Shown here piece after piece: positions 35,878 to 43,424 of a stretch of DNA of 64,000 nucleotides (position 1 is its first letter; every line of letters starts with the position of its first letter). The position numbers and the translations under genes were made by a program. The stretch comes from Rhizobiaceae bacterium (GTDB lineage Bacteria; Pseudomonadota; Alphaproteobacteria; Rhizobiales; Rhizobiaceae). The stretch covers positions 2,170,001 through 2,234,000 of the forward strand of contig JAMLJC010000001.1 in assembly GCA_023953845.1 (NCBI GenBank). Reading direction: 5' to 3'. Under the pieces are notes generated by a model. It worked only from the letters and a program-made list of their open reading frames with translations. It made no database searches and was not told where the DNA came from.

Positions 35878-36291
35878 ATGGACAGAGTGAAGAAACCCAA
35901 CCCGATCGATGTGCATGTGGGCGCCCGCATCAAGCTGCGCCGGAACATGCTCGGCATGAGTCAGGAGAAGCTCGGCGAAAGCCTGGGAATCACCTTTCAG
36001 CAGGTGCAGAAATACGAAAAAGGCACGAACCGCGTCGGTGCCAGCCGCCTGCAGGACATCGCCTCGATCCTGAGCACGCCTGTCGCCTTCTTCTTCGAGG
36101 ACGCGCCGAACCGGGAAAGCACGTCCATGCCGTTGCGCGCCGAAGAGGCGCCGAACGCCATGGCGATGGAGTTCTGCTCCACGGCGGAGGGCCTCGCGCT
36201 CAACCGCGCCTTCATCAAGATCACCAATCCGAAAACCCGGCGACGGATCATCGACCTCGTCAAGAGCATCGCCGAAGACGAGGACGAGTGA
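35878..36291 (+). CDS. Helix-turn-helix regulator, PhrR/PraR-like
   Basis: XRE/Cro-CI family DNA-binding protein of 137 residues. The start at 35878 (MDRVKKPNPIDVHVGARIKL) follows GGGGAGGCAG; a longer frame from 35761 is not credible. The HTH covers about residues 12-67 (RIKLRRNMLGMSQEKLGESLGITFQQVQKYEKG), and the C-terminal half ends NPKTRRRIIDLVKSIAEDED. Rhizobial homologues are PraR, a repressor affecting quorum sensing and biofilm genes, and the low-pH-induced PhrR; which function applies is not shown. It sits between lnt and metK. Confidence 0.9.
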   Translation: MDRVKKPNPIDVHVGARIKLRRNMLGMSQEKLGESLGITFQQVQKYEKGTNRVGASRLQDIASILSTPVAFFFEDAPNRESTSMPLRAEEAPNAMAMEFCSTAEGLALNRAFIKITNPKTRRRIIDLVKSIAEDEDE

Positions 36292-36292
36292 C

Positions 36293-36371
36293 GCCGCCGG
36301 CGGCGGCCGCCCCTCCCGTTCGCACATTTTCCTTCTGAGAGAACTCAGATTCCGCGGCAAAAGGGTTTTGC
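36293..36371 (+). other. Structured leader between the HTH gene and metK
   Basis: Three adjacent dyads: GCCGCC-GGCGGC at 36293-36304, TCTGAG-AGAA-CTCAGA at 36334-36349 and GCAAAA-GGG-TTTTGC at 36357-36371. None is followed by a clear U-tract. I do not recognise a known SAM riboswitch class here. Confidence 0.4.
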
Positions 36372-36384
36372 GGCATGGCGATCC

Positions 36385-36413
36385 TTGACGCGGGTTGGCT
36401 TGTTTCGCTAACA
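36385..36413 (+). promoter_or_regulatory. Candidate metK promoter
   Basis: CTTGACG at 36384-36390 and CTAACA at 36408-36413 with a 17-base spacer, close to the alphaproteobacterial CTTGAC-N17-CTATAT form. It lies 53 bases before the chosen metK start. Confidence 0.5.
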
Positions 36414-36465
36414 CGGCGCGCCGATGGGTCCGGCCGCAAAAGATCCGTTTCGAGAGGGACAGCCC

Positions 36466-37728
36466 GTGCCACGCCAGAACTATCTCTTCACCAGCGAATC
36501 CGTGTCCGAAGGTCACCCCGACAAGGTGTGTGACCGCATCTCCGACGAGATAGTCGATCTGGTCTACCGCGAAGCCAGGAAGTCAGGCATGAACGCATGG
36601 GACGTGCGCGTCGCCTGCGAGACGCTGGCGACCACCAACCGCGTCGTCATCGCGGGCGAGGTCCGCGTGCCGGATACGCTGCTCAAGAAGGGCAAGGACG
36701 GCAAGCCGCTGAAGGACGCGCAGGGTCATCCCGTCATCAATCCCTCGAAATTCCGCTCGGTGGCGCGCAAGGCGATCCGCGATATCGGCTACGAGCAGAG
36801 CGGCTTCCACTGGAAGACGGCGAAGATCGACGTGCTGCTGCATGCCCAGTCGGCCGACATTGCGCAGGGCGTCGACAAGGCGCAGGACGCCAACACAGAG
36901 GGCGCGGGCGACCAGGGCATCATGTTCGGCTATGCCTGCAGCGAGACGCCGGACCTGATGCCGGCGCCGATCTACTACAGCCACAAGATTCTCGAACTGC
37001 TGTCGAAGGCGCGCCGCGCGGGCGTAGGCGATGTCGGCAGGCTCGGCCCCGACGCCAAGAGCCAGGTCACGGTAAAATATGTCGACGGCAAGCCGGCGGC
37101 GGTGACGCAGATCGTGCTGTCCACCCAGCATCTCGATTCGTCCTGGGATTCCAGGAAGGTGCGCAAGGTGGTCGAGCCCTTCATCCGCGAGGCGCTCGGC
37201 GACCTGGAGATCGCCAAGGACTGCAACTGGTACATCAATCCAACCGGAAAATTCGTCATCGGCGGTCCCGACGGCGATGCCGGCCTGACCGGTCGCAAGA
37301 TCATCGTCGACACCTATGGCGGCGCGGCTCCGCATGGCGGCGGCGCGTTCTCGGGCAAGGATACGACCAAGGTCGACCGCTCGGCCGCCTATGCGGCGCG
37401 CTACCTCGCCAAGAACGTGGTTGCGGCGAAGCTCGCCGAGCGCTGCACCATCCAGCTCGCCTACGCCATCGGCGTGGCCCAGCCGCTGTCGATCTATGTC
37501 GACCTGCACGGCACCGGCAAGGTGGACGAGGCGGCGCTGGAGAAGGCGCTGCGCGAGGTCATGGACCTGTCGCCCTCGGGCATCCGCCGGCACCTCGACC
37601 TGAACAAGCCGATCTACGCCAAGACGACGGCCTACGGCCATTTTGGCCGCAAGCCGGGCCGCGACGGTTCCTTCTCCTGGGAGAAGACCGATCTGGTGAA
37701 GCCGATCAAGCAGGCGCTTGCCGCCTGA
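36466..37728 (+). CDS. metK: S-adenosylmethionine synthetase
   Basis: Makes SAM from methionine and ATP; 420 residues from GTG 36466 (GAGAGGGACAGCCC before it, product (M)PRQNYLFTSESVSEGHPDKV). ATG 36424 would add 14 residues and fits homologues less well. Motifs GHPDKVCDRISDEIVD near 17-32, GAGDQGIMFGYA near 148, and GGGAFSGKDTTKVDRSAAY near 288-306 are intact. trmB follows 19 bases downstream. Confidence 0.97.
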   Translation: MPRQNYLFTSESVSEGHPDKVCDRISDEIVDLVYREARKSGMNAWDVRVACETLATTNRVVIAGEVRVPDTLLKKGKDGKPLKDAQGHPVINPSKFRSVARKAIRDIGYEQSGFHWKTAKIDVLLHAQSADIAQGVDKAQDANTEGAGDQGIMFGYACSETPDLMPAPIYYSHKILELLSKARRAGVGDVGRLGPDAKSQVTVKYVDGKPAAVTQIVLSTQHLDSSWDSRKVRKVVEPFIREALGDLEIAKDCNWYINPTGKFVIGGPDGDAGLTGRKIIVDTYGGAAPHGGGAFSGKDTTKVDRSAAYAARYLAKNVVAAKLAERCTIQLAYAIGVAQPLSIYVDLHGTGKVDEAALEKALREVMDLSPSGIRRHLDLNKPIYAKTTAYGHFGRKPGRDGSFSWEKTDLVKPIKQALAA

Positions 37729-37747
37729 TCGCGGCAGCGGCGCCGCA

Positions 37748-38449
37748 ATGACGGAAGAAACCCGGCGCCAGCGCTCGACGGAGGCCTTTTTCGGCCGGCG
37801 TCACGGCAAGTCGATACGCTCCGCCCCTGCCAGCGCGCTGGCGGAGCAGCTTCCGCACTACCGCGTCGAACTGAAGAACGACGCGCCGCAGGACATACGC
37901 GCGCTCTTCTCGGCTCCGGTATCGCGTGTCTGGCTGGAGATCGGCTTCGGCGGCGGCGAGCACCTTCTGCATGAGGCGCGGCGGCAGCCGGATATCGGCT
38001 TCATCGGGGTCGAGCCCTTCGTCAATGGCATGGCGAAATTGATGGTGGCGCTGGCCGCCGAGCCCTTGCCCAATCTCCGCATATATGACGATGACGCGAC
38101 GCAATTGCTCGACTGGCTGCCGGCGTCCTCCATCGACGGGATCGACCTTCTCTATCCAGATCCATGGCCGAAGAAGCGGCACTGGAAGCGTCGTTTCGTC
38201 AACGAAACGAACCTCGACCGCTTCGTACGGGTGATGAAGCCGGGCGCGCTCTTCCATTTCGCGTCCGATATCGACACCTATGTGAACTGGACGCTGCTCC
38301 ATTGCCGCGCGCATGCCGATTTTGAATGGACGGCACGCTCGGCTGCCGACTGGTATACGCCCTACGAGGCATGGCCCGGCACGCGCTACGAGGCCAAGGC
38401 GCTGCGCGAGAGGCGTCGGCCGGCGTATCTGACATTCAGGCGGCGCTGA
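37748..38449 (+). CDS. trmB: tRNA (guanine-N7-)-methyltransferase
   Basis: SAM-dependent formation of m7G46 in tRNA; 233 residues from ATG 37748. The Rossmann SAM loop is WLEIGFGGGEHLLHEARRQP near 62-80, and LYPDPWPKKRHWKRRFVN near 137-155 is the TrmB signature. It follows metK closely; it is convergent with the sensor kinase gene 34 bases away. Confidence 0.95.
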   Translation: MTEETRRQRSTEAFFGRRHGKSIRSAPASALAEQLPHYRVELKNDAPQDIRALFSAPVSRVWLEIGFGGGEHLLHEARRQPDIGFIGVEPFVNGMAKLMVALAAEPLPNLRIYDDDATQLLDWLPASSIDGIDLLYPDPWPKKRHWKRRFVNETNLDRFVRVMKPGALFHFASDIDTYVNWTLLHCRAHADFEWTARSAADWYTPYEAWPGTRYEAKALRERRRPAYLTFRRR

Positions 38450-38483
38450 GCCGAAGGATCGCGCAAAGCGAGGCGGAGAGGGG

Positions 38484-39869
38484 CTATCCGATACTTTCCG
38501 GAAACCGCACGCTGACCTTCAAGCCGTGCCCCTCGCGTCCCTCGGCCAGGTCGAGCCGGCCGCCGAAGAGCCGCGTGATCTCTTCCACGATCGGCAGGCC
38601 GAGACCCGCGCCGGCCTTGCTTGAGCCACGGGCGAACCGTTCCAGCACGCGTTTCCGCTCCTCCGGCGAAAGGCTGGGCCCGTTGTCCTCGACCGTCAGC
38701 GCCACGCCATCTTCGCGGCGCACGGCGACCGTCGCTTCCGCGCCGGCTCCCGCATAGGCGATGGCGTTGCCGATGAGATTGTCGAGAAGCTCGCCAAGGA
38801 GCAGCATGTCGCCCCGGATCATGCAGGAGTCGTCGCCTTCGAAGCCGAGATCGACGTTTTCGTTCCGGGCGCGCATGAAATGTTCGACCGTCCGCTCGCG
38901 GGCCAGCGCGGTCAGGTCGAGTGTCTCGAAGGCGGCAAGCCGCTCCGAATCGGCGGCATCGATTCGCGCCAGAAGAAGCAGTTGCGACAGCACGCGCTCG
39001 GCATGCGCTACGGCTTCGTCGCCGGCCTGCGCCGCCTGCCGCGCCGCTTCCACCGTGGGCGCCCGCGCGGCGAGCGCGAGCTGCGTGCGGACGATGGCCA
39101 TCGGCGTGCGCAACTGATGGCTGGCGTTTCCGGTGAAGTTGCGCATGGCGGCCAGCGCCGAGCCCAGCCGGGCCATGAAGGAATTGACCGTTTCCACCAG
39201 ACCCAGCACCTCGGAGGGCACGGCCTGGTCGATGGGCTGGAGGTCGTCCGGGCTGCGTTCCGCGATCGCGTCGCGCATGCGGTAGAGCGGCCGCAGCGAA
39301 ACGCTGACGGCGACCCACACCAGCGCGGCCGCGCAGACGATCAGCGCGCCGAGCCGGATGGCGGAACGGATCAGGATGGTGCGGGTGAGCTGCGCACGCG
39401 CGATGGTCGTCTCAGCGACCGTGACGACATAGGGAATCGAACTCGCGCCGGTCGAGGCCGAGCGGGCGAGCGCGGCCACGCGGATCTGCTCGCCCTGAAA
39501 CGAAGCGTCGGCGAAGGCCGTCGTCTCGCGGGCGGGGGCGCCGACGGTCGGGAGATCCTGATAGCCGGTGATGAACGTGCCGGGCGGGCCGTCGACGCGG
39601 TAGAAGACGCGATCCTGCGCGGCCGAGGTCAGCATCTCCAGCGCCACATAGGGCACGTCGACCTCAAGCCGGCCGTTCTCGCCCACCACCACGCGTTCGG
39701 CGATCGCCAGCGCCGAGCCGGCAAGCACGCGGTCGGAAACGGCGTCCGCCGTCCTGTCCGCCTCGCGGTAGGAATCGATGAGCGCGACGAGGCCGATGAC
39801 GATCAGCGGCGCCAGCAACAGCGCCAGCAGCCGGCGGCGGAGGGAATACGCGCCCGCCCGCCGCTTCAT
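38484..39869 (-). CDS. Sensor histidine kinase, TctE-like
   Basis: Membrane histidine kinase of 461 residues from ATG 39869. Two hydrophobic segments (about 13-30 and 168-190) enclose a periplasmic region resembling the TctE N-terminal sensor. A HAMP-like linker is followed by the H-box NASHQLRTPMA (phospho-acceptor His251), the N-box ELLDNLIGNAIAYA and G-boxes VEDNGPSLS and GAGLGLPIV. It overlaps the response regulator by ATGA. Next to tctCBA this is probably a tricarboxylate-responsive TctE-type sensor (inference from neighbours). Confidence 0.92.
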   Translation of the reverse strand: MKRRAGAYSLRRRLLALLLAPLIVIGLVALIDSYREADRTADAVSDRVLAGSALAIAERVVVGENGRLEVDVPYVALEMLTSAAQDRVFYRVDGPPGTFITGYQDLPTVGAPARETTAFADASFQGEQIRVAALARSASTGASSIPYVVTVAETTIARAQLTRTILIRSAIRLGALIVCAAALVWVAVSVSLRPLYRMRDAIAERSPDDLQPIDQAVPSEVLGLVETVNSFMARLGSALAAMRNFTGNASHQLRTPMAIVRTQLALAARAPTVEAARQAAQAGDEAVAHAERVLSQLLLLARIDAADSERLAAFETLDLTALARERTVEHFMRARNENVDLGFEGDDSCMIRGDMLLLGELLDNLIGNAIAYAGAGAEATVAVRREDGVALTVEDNGPSLSPEERKRVLERFARGSSKAGAGLGLPIVEEITRLFGGRLDLAEGREGHGLKVSVRFPESIG

Positions 39870-40540
39870 TCCGGCTTCGCGGCTTCGAGATAGTAGCCGA
39901 TGCCGCGCGCCGTCCGCACCGTCAGGCCGTAAGGCGCCAGCCGCTTGCGCAGCCGGCTGACGTACTGCTCGATGGCGTTGGCGCTCAGATCGTCGTCGAA
40001 GCTGGCGAGGGATTCGATGATCGCCTGCTTCGGCACCACCTTGCCGGCGCGCACGAACAGCGTCTCCAGCAGGCTGCGCTCGCGCGCCGGCATGTCGAGC
40101 GGCGAACCCTGCGACATGAACGAGCGCGTGTTGAGGTCGAGCGTGATCGATCCGTGCGAAAGCACGGCGGATTTCAGCCCGGCCTGCCGGCGCAGCAGCG
40201 TGCGCACCCGCGCCTCCAGTTCGTCGACGTCGAACGGCTTGGTCAGATAGTCGTCGGCGCCGAGGTCGAGGCCGCGCACGCGGTCCTCCAGCTCGCCGCG
40301 CGCCGACAGCACGAGCACGCTCGCCTGCATCGCGCGCCCCCGCAGGGCTTTCAGCACCTCGAGTCCGTCCATGTCGGGAAGGTTGAGGTCGAGGATGACG
40401 AGGTCGAAGCGCTCGGCGGCAAGCACGGCGAGCGCCGAGGCTCCGTCGCCGACGGCGTCCACGGCGTAGCCGCCGCCCTTGAGCACGGCGGCTAGGCCGC
40501 CGGCCAGCGCCGCACTGTCTTCCACGATCAGGATGCGCAA
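39866..40540 (-). CDS. Response regulator, OmpR/TctD-like
   Basis: Two-domain regulator of 224 residues. Receiver: MRILIVEDSAALAGG with acidic pair D8/E7, phospho-acceptor Asp51 in LVILDLNLPDMDG, and the switch region VLVLSARG. C-terminal winged-helix DNA-binding domain ends with YVSRLRKRLAPYGLTVRTARGIGYYLE. Co-transcribed with the kinase and divergent from the binding-protein gene 63 bases away. Direct TGTCAG repeats spaced 11 bases upstream of tctC are candidate binding sites. Confidence 0.93.
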   Translation of the reverse strand: MRILIVEDSAALAGGLAAVLKGGGYAVDAVGDGASALAVLAAERFDLVILDLNLPDMDGLEVLKALRGRAMQASVLVLSARGELEDRVRGLDLGADDYLTKPFDVDELEARVRTLLRRQAGLKSAVLSHGSITLDLNTRSFMSQGSPLDMPARERSLLETLFVRAGKVVPKQAIIESLASFDDDLSANAIEQYVSRLRKRLAPYGLTVRTARGIGYYLEAAKPE

Positions 40541-40603
40541 CGTGTCCTCCCGGCGCGACTCTATCCGCCATCGCCGCTGTTGTGAACAAGAGCCGGGCGG
40601 GGC

Positions 40604-41683
40604 ATGCTGACGGCCATGCGCCGTCTTGCCGCCGCCATGCTGCTGTTTTCGATCGCCTCAACCGCGAAAGCGGAGGAAACGGTCTTCCCGGCGCTCGACG
40701 GCAATCAGGGCGGCCGGGTGCTCACCGTCTATTCGGCCCTCGACACGCCCGTCGCGAAACCGATCGTCGCCGGCTTCCAGGCGGCGAATCCCGATGTCGC
40801 CGTGCGCTACGAGGAGCTGCTCACCTCCGATATCTACGACCGCATCGTCGCCGAGACGGATGCCGGGCGGCCGACCGCCGATCTCGCCTTCTCCTCGGCG
40901 ATGGATCTTCAGGTGAAGCTCGCCAATGACGGCTATGCGCAGGAAAGCGAGCTGCCGATGAGCGCCCGCTGGCCGCGCTGGGCGAACTGGCGCAACACCG
41001 CCTATGCGCTGACCTTCGAGCCGGCCGTCTTCGTCTACCACAAGCCGAGCTTCCGCGAGGCTCCGCCGCCGGCCACGCGCGGGCAGTTCGTCGGCTATCT
41101 CAAGGAGCAGGGCGACCGCGTTTTCGGCCGCATCGCCACCTACGACATAGAACGCTCCGGCGTCGGCTTCATGTTCATGTCCCGCGATCAGGAGCAGTTT
41201 CCCGATATCTGGTCCGTCGTGCGCGCCATGGGCGGCGCGGGCGTAAAGCTCTATTCGACGAGCTCGGCCATCCTCGAACGCATTGCCGACGGCCGCTTCG
41301 TGCTGGGCTACAACATCGTCGGTTCCTATGCCGCGGACTGGGCGGCGCGTGACCCCGACATCGGCATCGTCCTGCCGAAGGACTACACCATCGTCATGTC
41401 GCGTATCGGGCTGGTGCCGAAGGCGGCGCGGGAGCCTGATCTCGGCCGGCGCTATCTGGAGTACATGATGTCGGCCGAAGGTCAGAGCCTGATGGCGCGG
41501 GAGCTCCATATCGCCGCCGTCAACCCGGACGTGTCGGGCGACAACACCGCGAACTCCATGCAGGCTGCGATGGGCGCGCAACTGAGGCCCGTGCCGGTGA
41601 GCCCGGGCCTCATGGTCTATCTCGACCAGGTCAAGCGCTCGCGCATGATCAAGCGCTGGAACGAGGCGCTGCGCGGACAATAG
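40604..41683 (+). CDS. Periplasmic substrate-binding protein (iron/thiamine ABC type)
   Basis: Exported binding protein of about 359 residues (ATG 40604; ATG 40616 is an equally good start). Signal peptide RRLAAAMLLFSIASTAKA ends near residue 23. The mature part (VLTVYSALDTPVAKPIVAGFQAANPDVAVRYEE, YLEYMMSAEGQSLMAREL) fits SBP family 1/13 of ferric or 2-aminoethylphosphonate type. No ABC permease or ATPase is adjacent. Its position between tctDE and tctCBA suggests a periplasmic co-sensor for the kinase rather than a transporter part (inference). Confidence 0.88.
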   Translation: MLTAMRRLAAAMLLFSIASTAKAEETVFPALDGNQGGRVLTVYSALDTPVAKPIVAGFQAANPDVAVRYEELLTSDIYDRIVAETDAGRPTADLAFSSAMDLQVKLANDGYAQESELPMSARWPRWANWRNTAYALTFEPAVFVYHKPSFREAPPPATRGQFVGYLKEQGDRVFGRIATYDIERSGVGFMFMSRDQEQFPDIWSVVRAMGGAGVKLYSTSSAILERIADGRFVLGYNIVGSYAADWAARDPDIGIVLPKDYTIVMSRIGLVPKAAREPDLGRRYLEYMMSAEGQSLMARELHIAAVNPDVSGDNTANSMQAAMGAQLRPVPVSPGLMVYLDQVKRSRMIKRWNEALRGQ

Positions 41684-41730
41684 AAATCCGCCAGTAGAAA
41701 TGATCGGCGATGTCGGGCATCATCGGGAAG

Positions 41731-41747
41731 TGTCAGGCAGATGTCAG
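41731..41747 (+). promoter_or_regulatory. Candidate TctD binding repeats before tctC
   Basis: TGTCAG at 41731-41736 and again at 41742-41747, one helical turn (11 bases) apart; a related TGTCGG lies at 41711-41716. OmpR-family regulators bind tandem direct repeats of this spacing. The sites are about 230 bases before tctC, in a 295-base region with no gene, the rest of which shows no clear feature to me. Confidence 0.45.
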
Positions 41748-41978
41748 CTTGGCGCGCTAGTTTCAATGCGGGTTCCGGCTGTTGGAGGCGGCCGGATCGC
41801 ACCGGTGGGAGGAGCAGCTTTCGGACATTCTCGGTCGCGCTGTGCGCGCGGTGCCGGTTTTGGTCCGATGTCATCCTGATCCCTGGCCGCAGCAACTCCG
41901 GCAAGCGCGTCTCGCGCGAGGCCGGCATCGATCGTCCGGCAGCTCCAGATGCCGGCGACAAACGGGAGACATCGAACG

Positions 41979-42923
41979 ATGAAGAAATTCCTTTGGGCAT
42001 CGATCATCAGCGCGGCGCTTGCCCTGCCGGCCATGGCCGCCGACTACAAGATCATGGCGCCGGCGGCCCCGGGCGGCGGCTGGGACCAGACCGCCCGCTC
42101 CATGCAGAGCGCGCTGCAGGACGAAAAGATCTCGGACAGCGTGCAGGTGACCAACGTTCCGGGCGCCGGCGGCACCATCGGTCTCGCGCAGTTCGTCAAC
42201 CAGGCCGGCGGCGATCCCACCCAGCTCATCGTCGGCGGCTATGTGATGGTCGGCGCGATCCTCACCAACAATTCGCCGGTCACGCTCGATCAGGTGACGC
42301 CGATCGCGCGCCTCACCGGCGAGTACGAGGCGATCGTCGTTCCTGCTGCCTCCGACATCAAGGACATGGCCGGTCTGGTCGAGAAGCTGAAAGCCGATCC
42401 AGGCTCGGTGTCCTGGGGCGGCGGTTCGGCCGGCGGCACGGATCACATCACGGCCGGCCTGATCGCCAAGGCGTCCGGCGTCGATCCGACCAAGGTCAAC
42501 TATATCGCCTTCTCCGGCGGCGGCGAGGCGCTGGCCGCGATCCTCGGCAACCAGGTGACGGTCGGCATTTCCGGCTACGGCGAATTCGCCGAGCAGGTGA
42601 AGGCCGGCACGCTGCGCGTCATCGGCATCTCGTCGGACGAGCGGGTCCCGGGCATCGACGCGCCGACCTACAAGGAGGGCGGCGTCGACGTCTCCATCCA
42701 GAACTGGCGCATGGTCGCCGCCGCGCCCGGCATCACCGACGAGCAGAAGGCCGCCATCATCGCTGACATCGAGAAGATGGTGAACTCGGCGACGTGGCAG
42801 AAGACGCTGACCGACAAGGGCTGGGCCAACACCTATCTGGCCGGCGACGCCTTCGCCGAGCAGCTCAAGAAGGATACGGAGGCTACCGCCGGCATCCTGA
42901 AAGACATCGGTCTGGTGAAATGA
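41979..42923 (+). CDS. tctC: Tripartite tricarboxylate transporter substrate-binding protein
   Basis: Bug-family periplasmic receptor of 314 residues from ATG 41979, preceded by GGGAG. Signal peptide MKKFLWASIISAALALPAMA, cleavage near A21. The mature start DYKIMAPAAPGGGWDQTARSMQ and NVPGAGGTIGLAQF are characteristic. It binds a carboxylate (citrate-like in TctC) and hands it to TctAB. The ATGA overlap with tctB marks the operon. Confidence 0.94.
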   Translation: MKKFLWASIISAALALPAMAADYKIMAPAAPGGGWDQTARSMQSALQDEKISDSVQVTNVPGAGGTIGLAQFVNQAGGDPTQLIVGGYVMVGAILTNNSPVTLDQVTPIARLTGEYEAIVVPAASDIKDMAGLVEKLKADPGSVSWGGGSAGGTDHITAGLIAKASGVDPTKVNYIAFSGGGEALAAILGNQVTVGISGYGEFAEQVKAGTLRVIGISSDERVPGIDAPTYKEGGVDVSIQNWRMVAAAPGITDEQKAAIIADIEKMVNSATWQKTLTDKGWANTYLAGDAFAEQLKKDTEATAGILKDIGLVK

Positions 42924-43405
42924 GCGACGTCGAGCGCTCGAACGGACAGCGCCGCCCCGACAGGGCGGCGCTTGTCATCGCGGCGCTTCTGGTGCTCGCC
43001 GCGATCGCCATCGCTTATTCGACATCGCAGACCGGAAGCGTCGCCGGCTATTCTCCGGTAGGACCGAAGACCTTCCCGTACATCATCGCCATCGGCCTGT
43101 TCGGGCTCGGCGTGCTGACCGCCATCGAAGGCTGGCGCGGCGATTTTCCCGAGCGCGAGCCGCAGGCGATCGCGCCCATGGCATGGATCATCGGCGGGCT
43201 GGCGATCCAGATGCTGACCATGAAGACGGTCGGCTTCTCCATCGCCACCGGCCTGCTCTTCGCCGCGACGGCAAAAGGCTTCGGGCGCGGACCGCTCTAT
43301 CTTACGGTGCCGGCCGGCATCGTCTTCGCGTTCATAGTCTGGTTCATCTTCGCCAAGGGCCTGCAGCTCAGTCTTCCCGCCGGGCCGCTCGAGAAACTGT
43401 TCTAG
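42920..43405 (+). CDS. tctB: Tripartite tricarboxylate transporter small membrane protein
   Basis: Small membrane subunit of 161 residues with four hydrophobic segments (about 16-33, 48-66, 85-120, 130-150), the usual TctB topology. GYSPVGPKTFPYIIAIGLFGLG is the family block after the first helix. ATG 42920 overlaps tctC; tctA begins 20 bases after its stop. Confidence 0.92.
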   Translation: MSDVERSNGQRRPDRAALVIAALLVLAAIAIAYSTSQTGSVAGYSPVGPKTFPYIIAIGLFGLGVLTAIEGWRGDFPEREPQAIAPMAWIIGGLAIQMLTMKTVGFSIATGLLFAATAKGFGRGPLYLTVPAGIVFAFIVWFIFAKGLQLSLPAGPLEKLF

Positions 43406-43424
43406 ACTGTTCTGGGGAGTGGGC

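Noticed and set aside
36293..36465. SAM-II or SAM/SAH riboswitch upstream of metK
   Set aside because: The dyads present do not show the conserved cores of these classes as far as I can read; kept only as an unassigned structured leader.
33949..36516. An 855-codon minus-strand open frame over lnt and the HTH gene
   Set aside because: Antisense to established genes and without family features.
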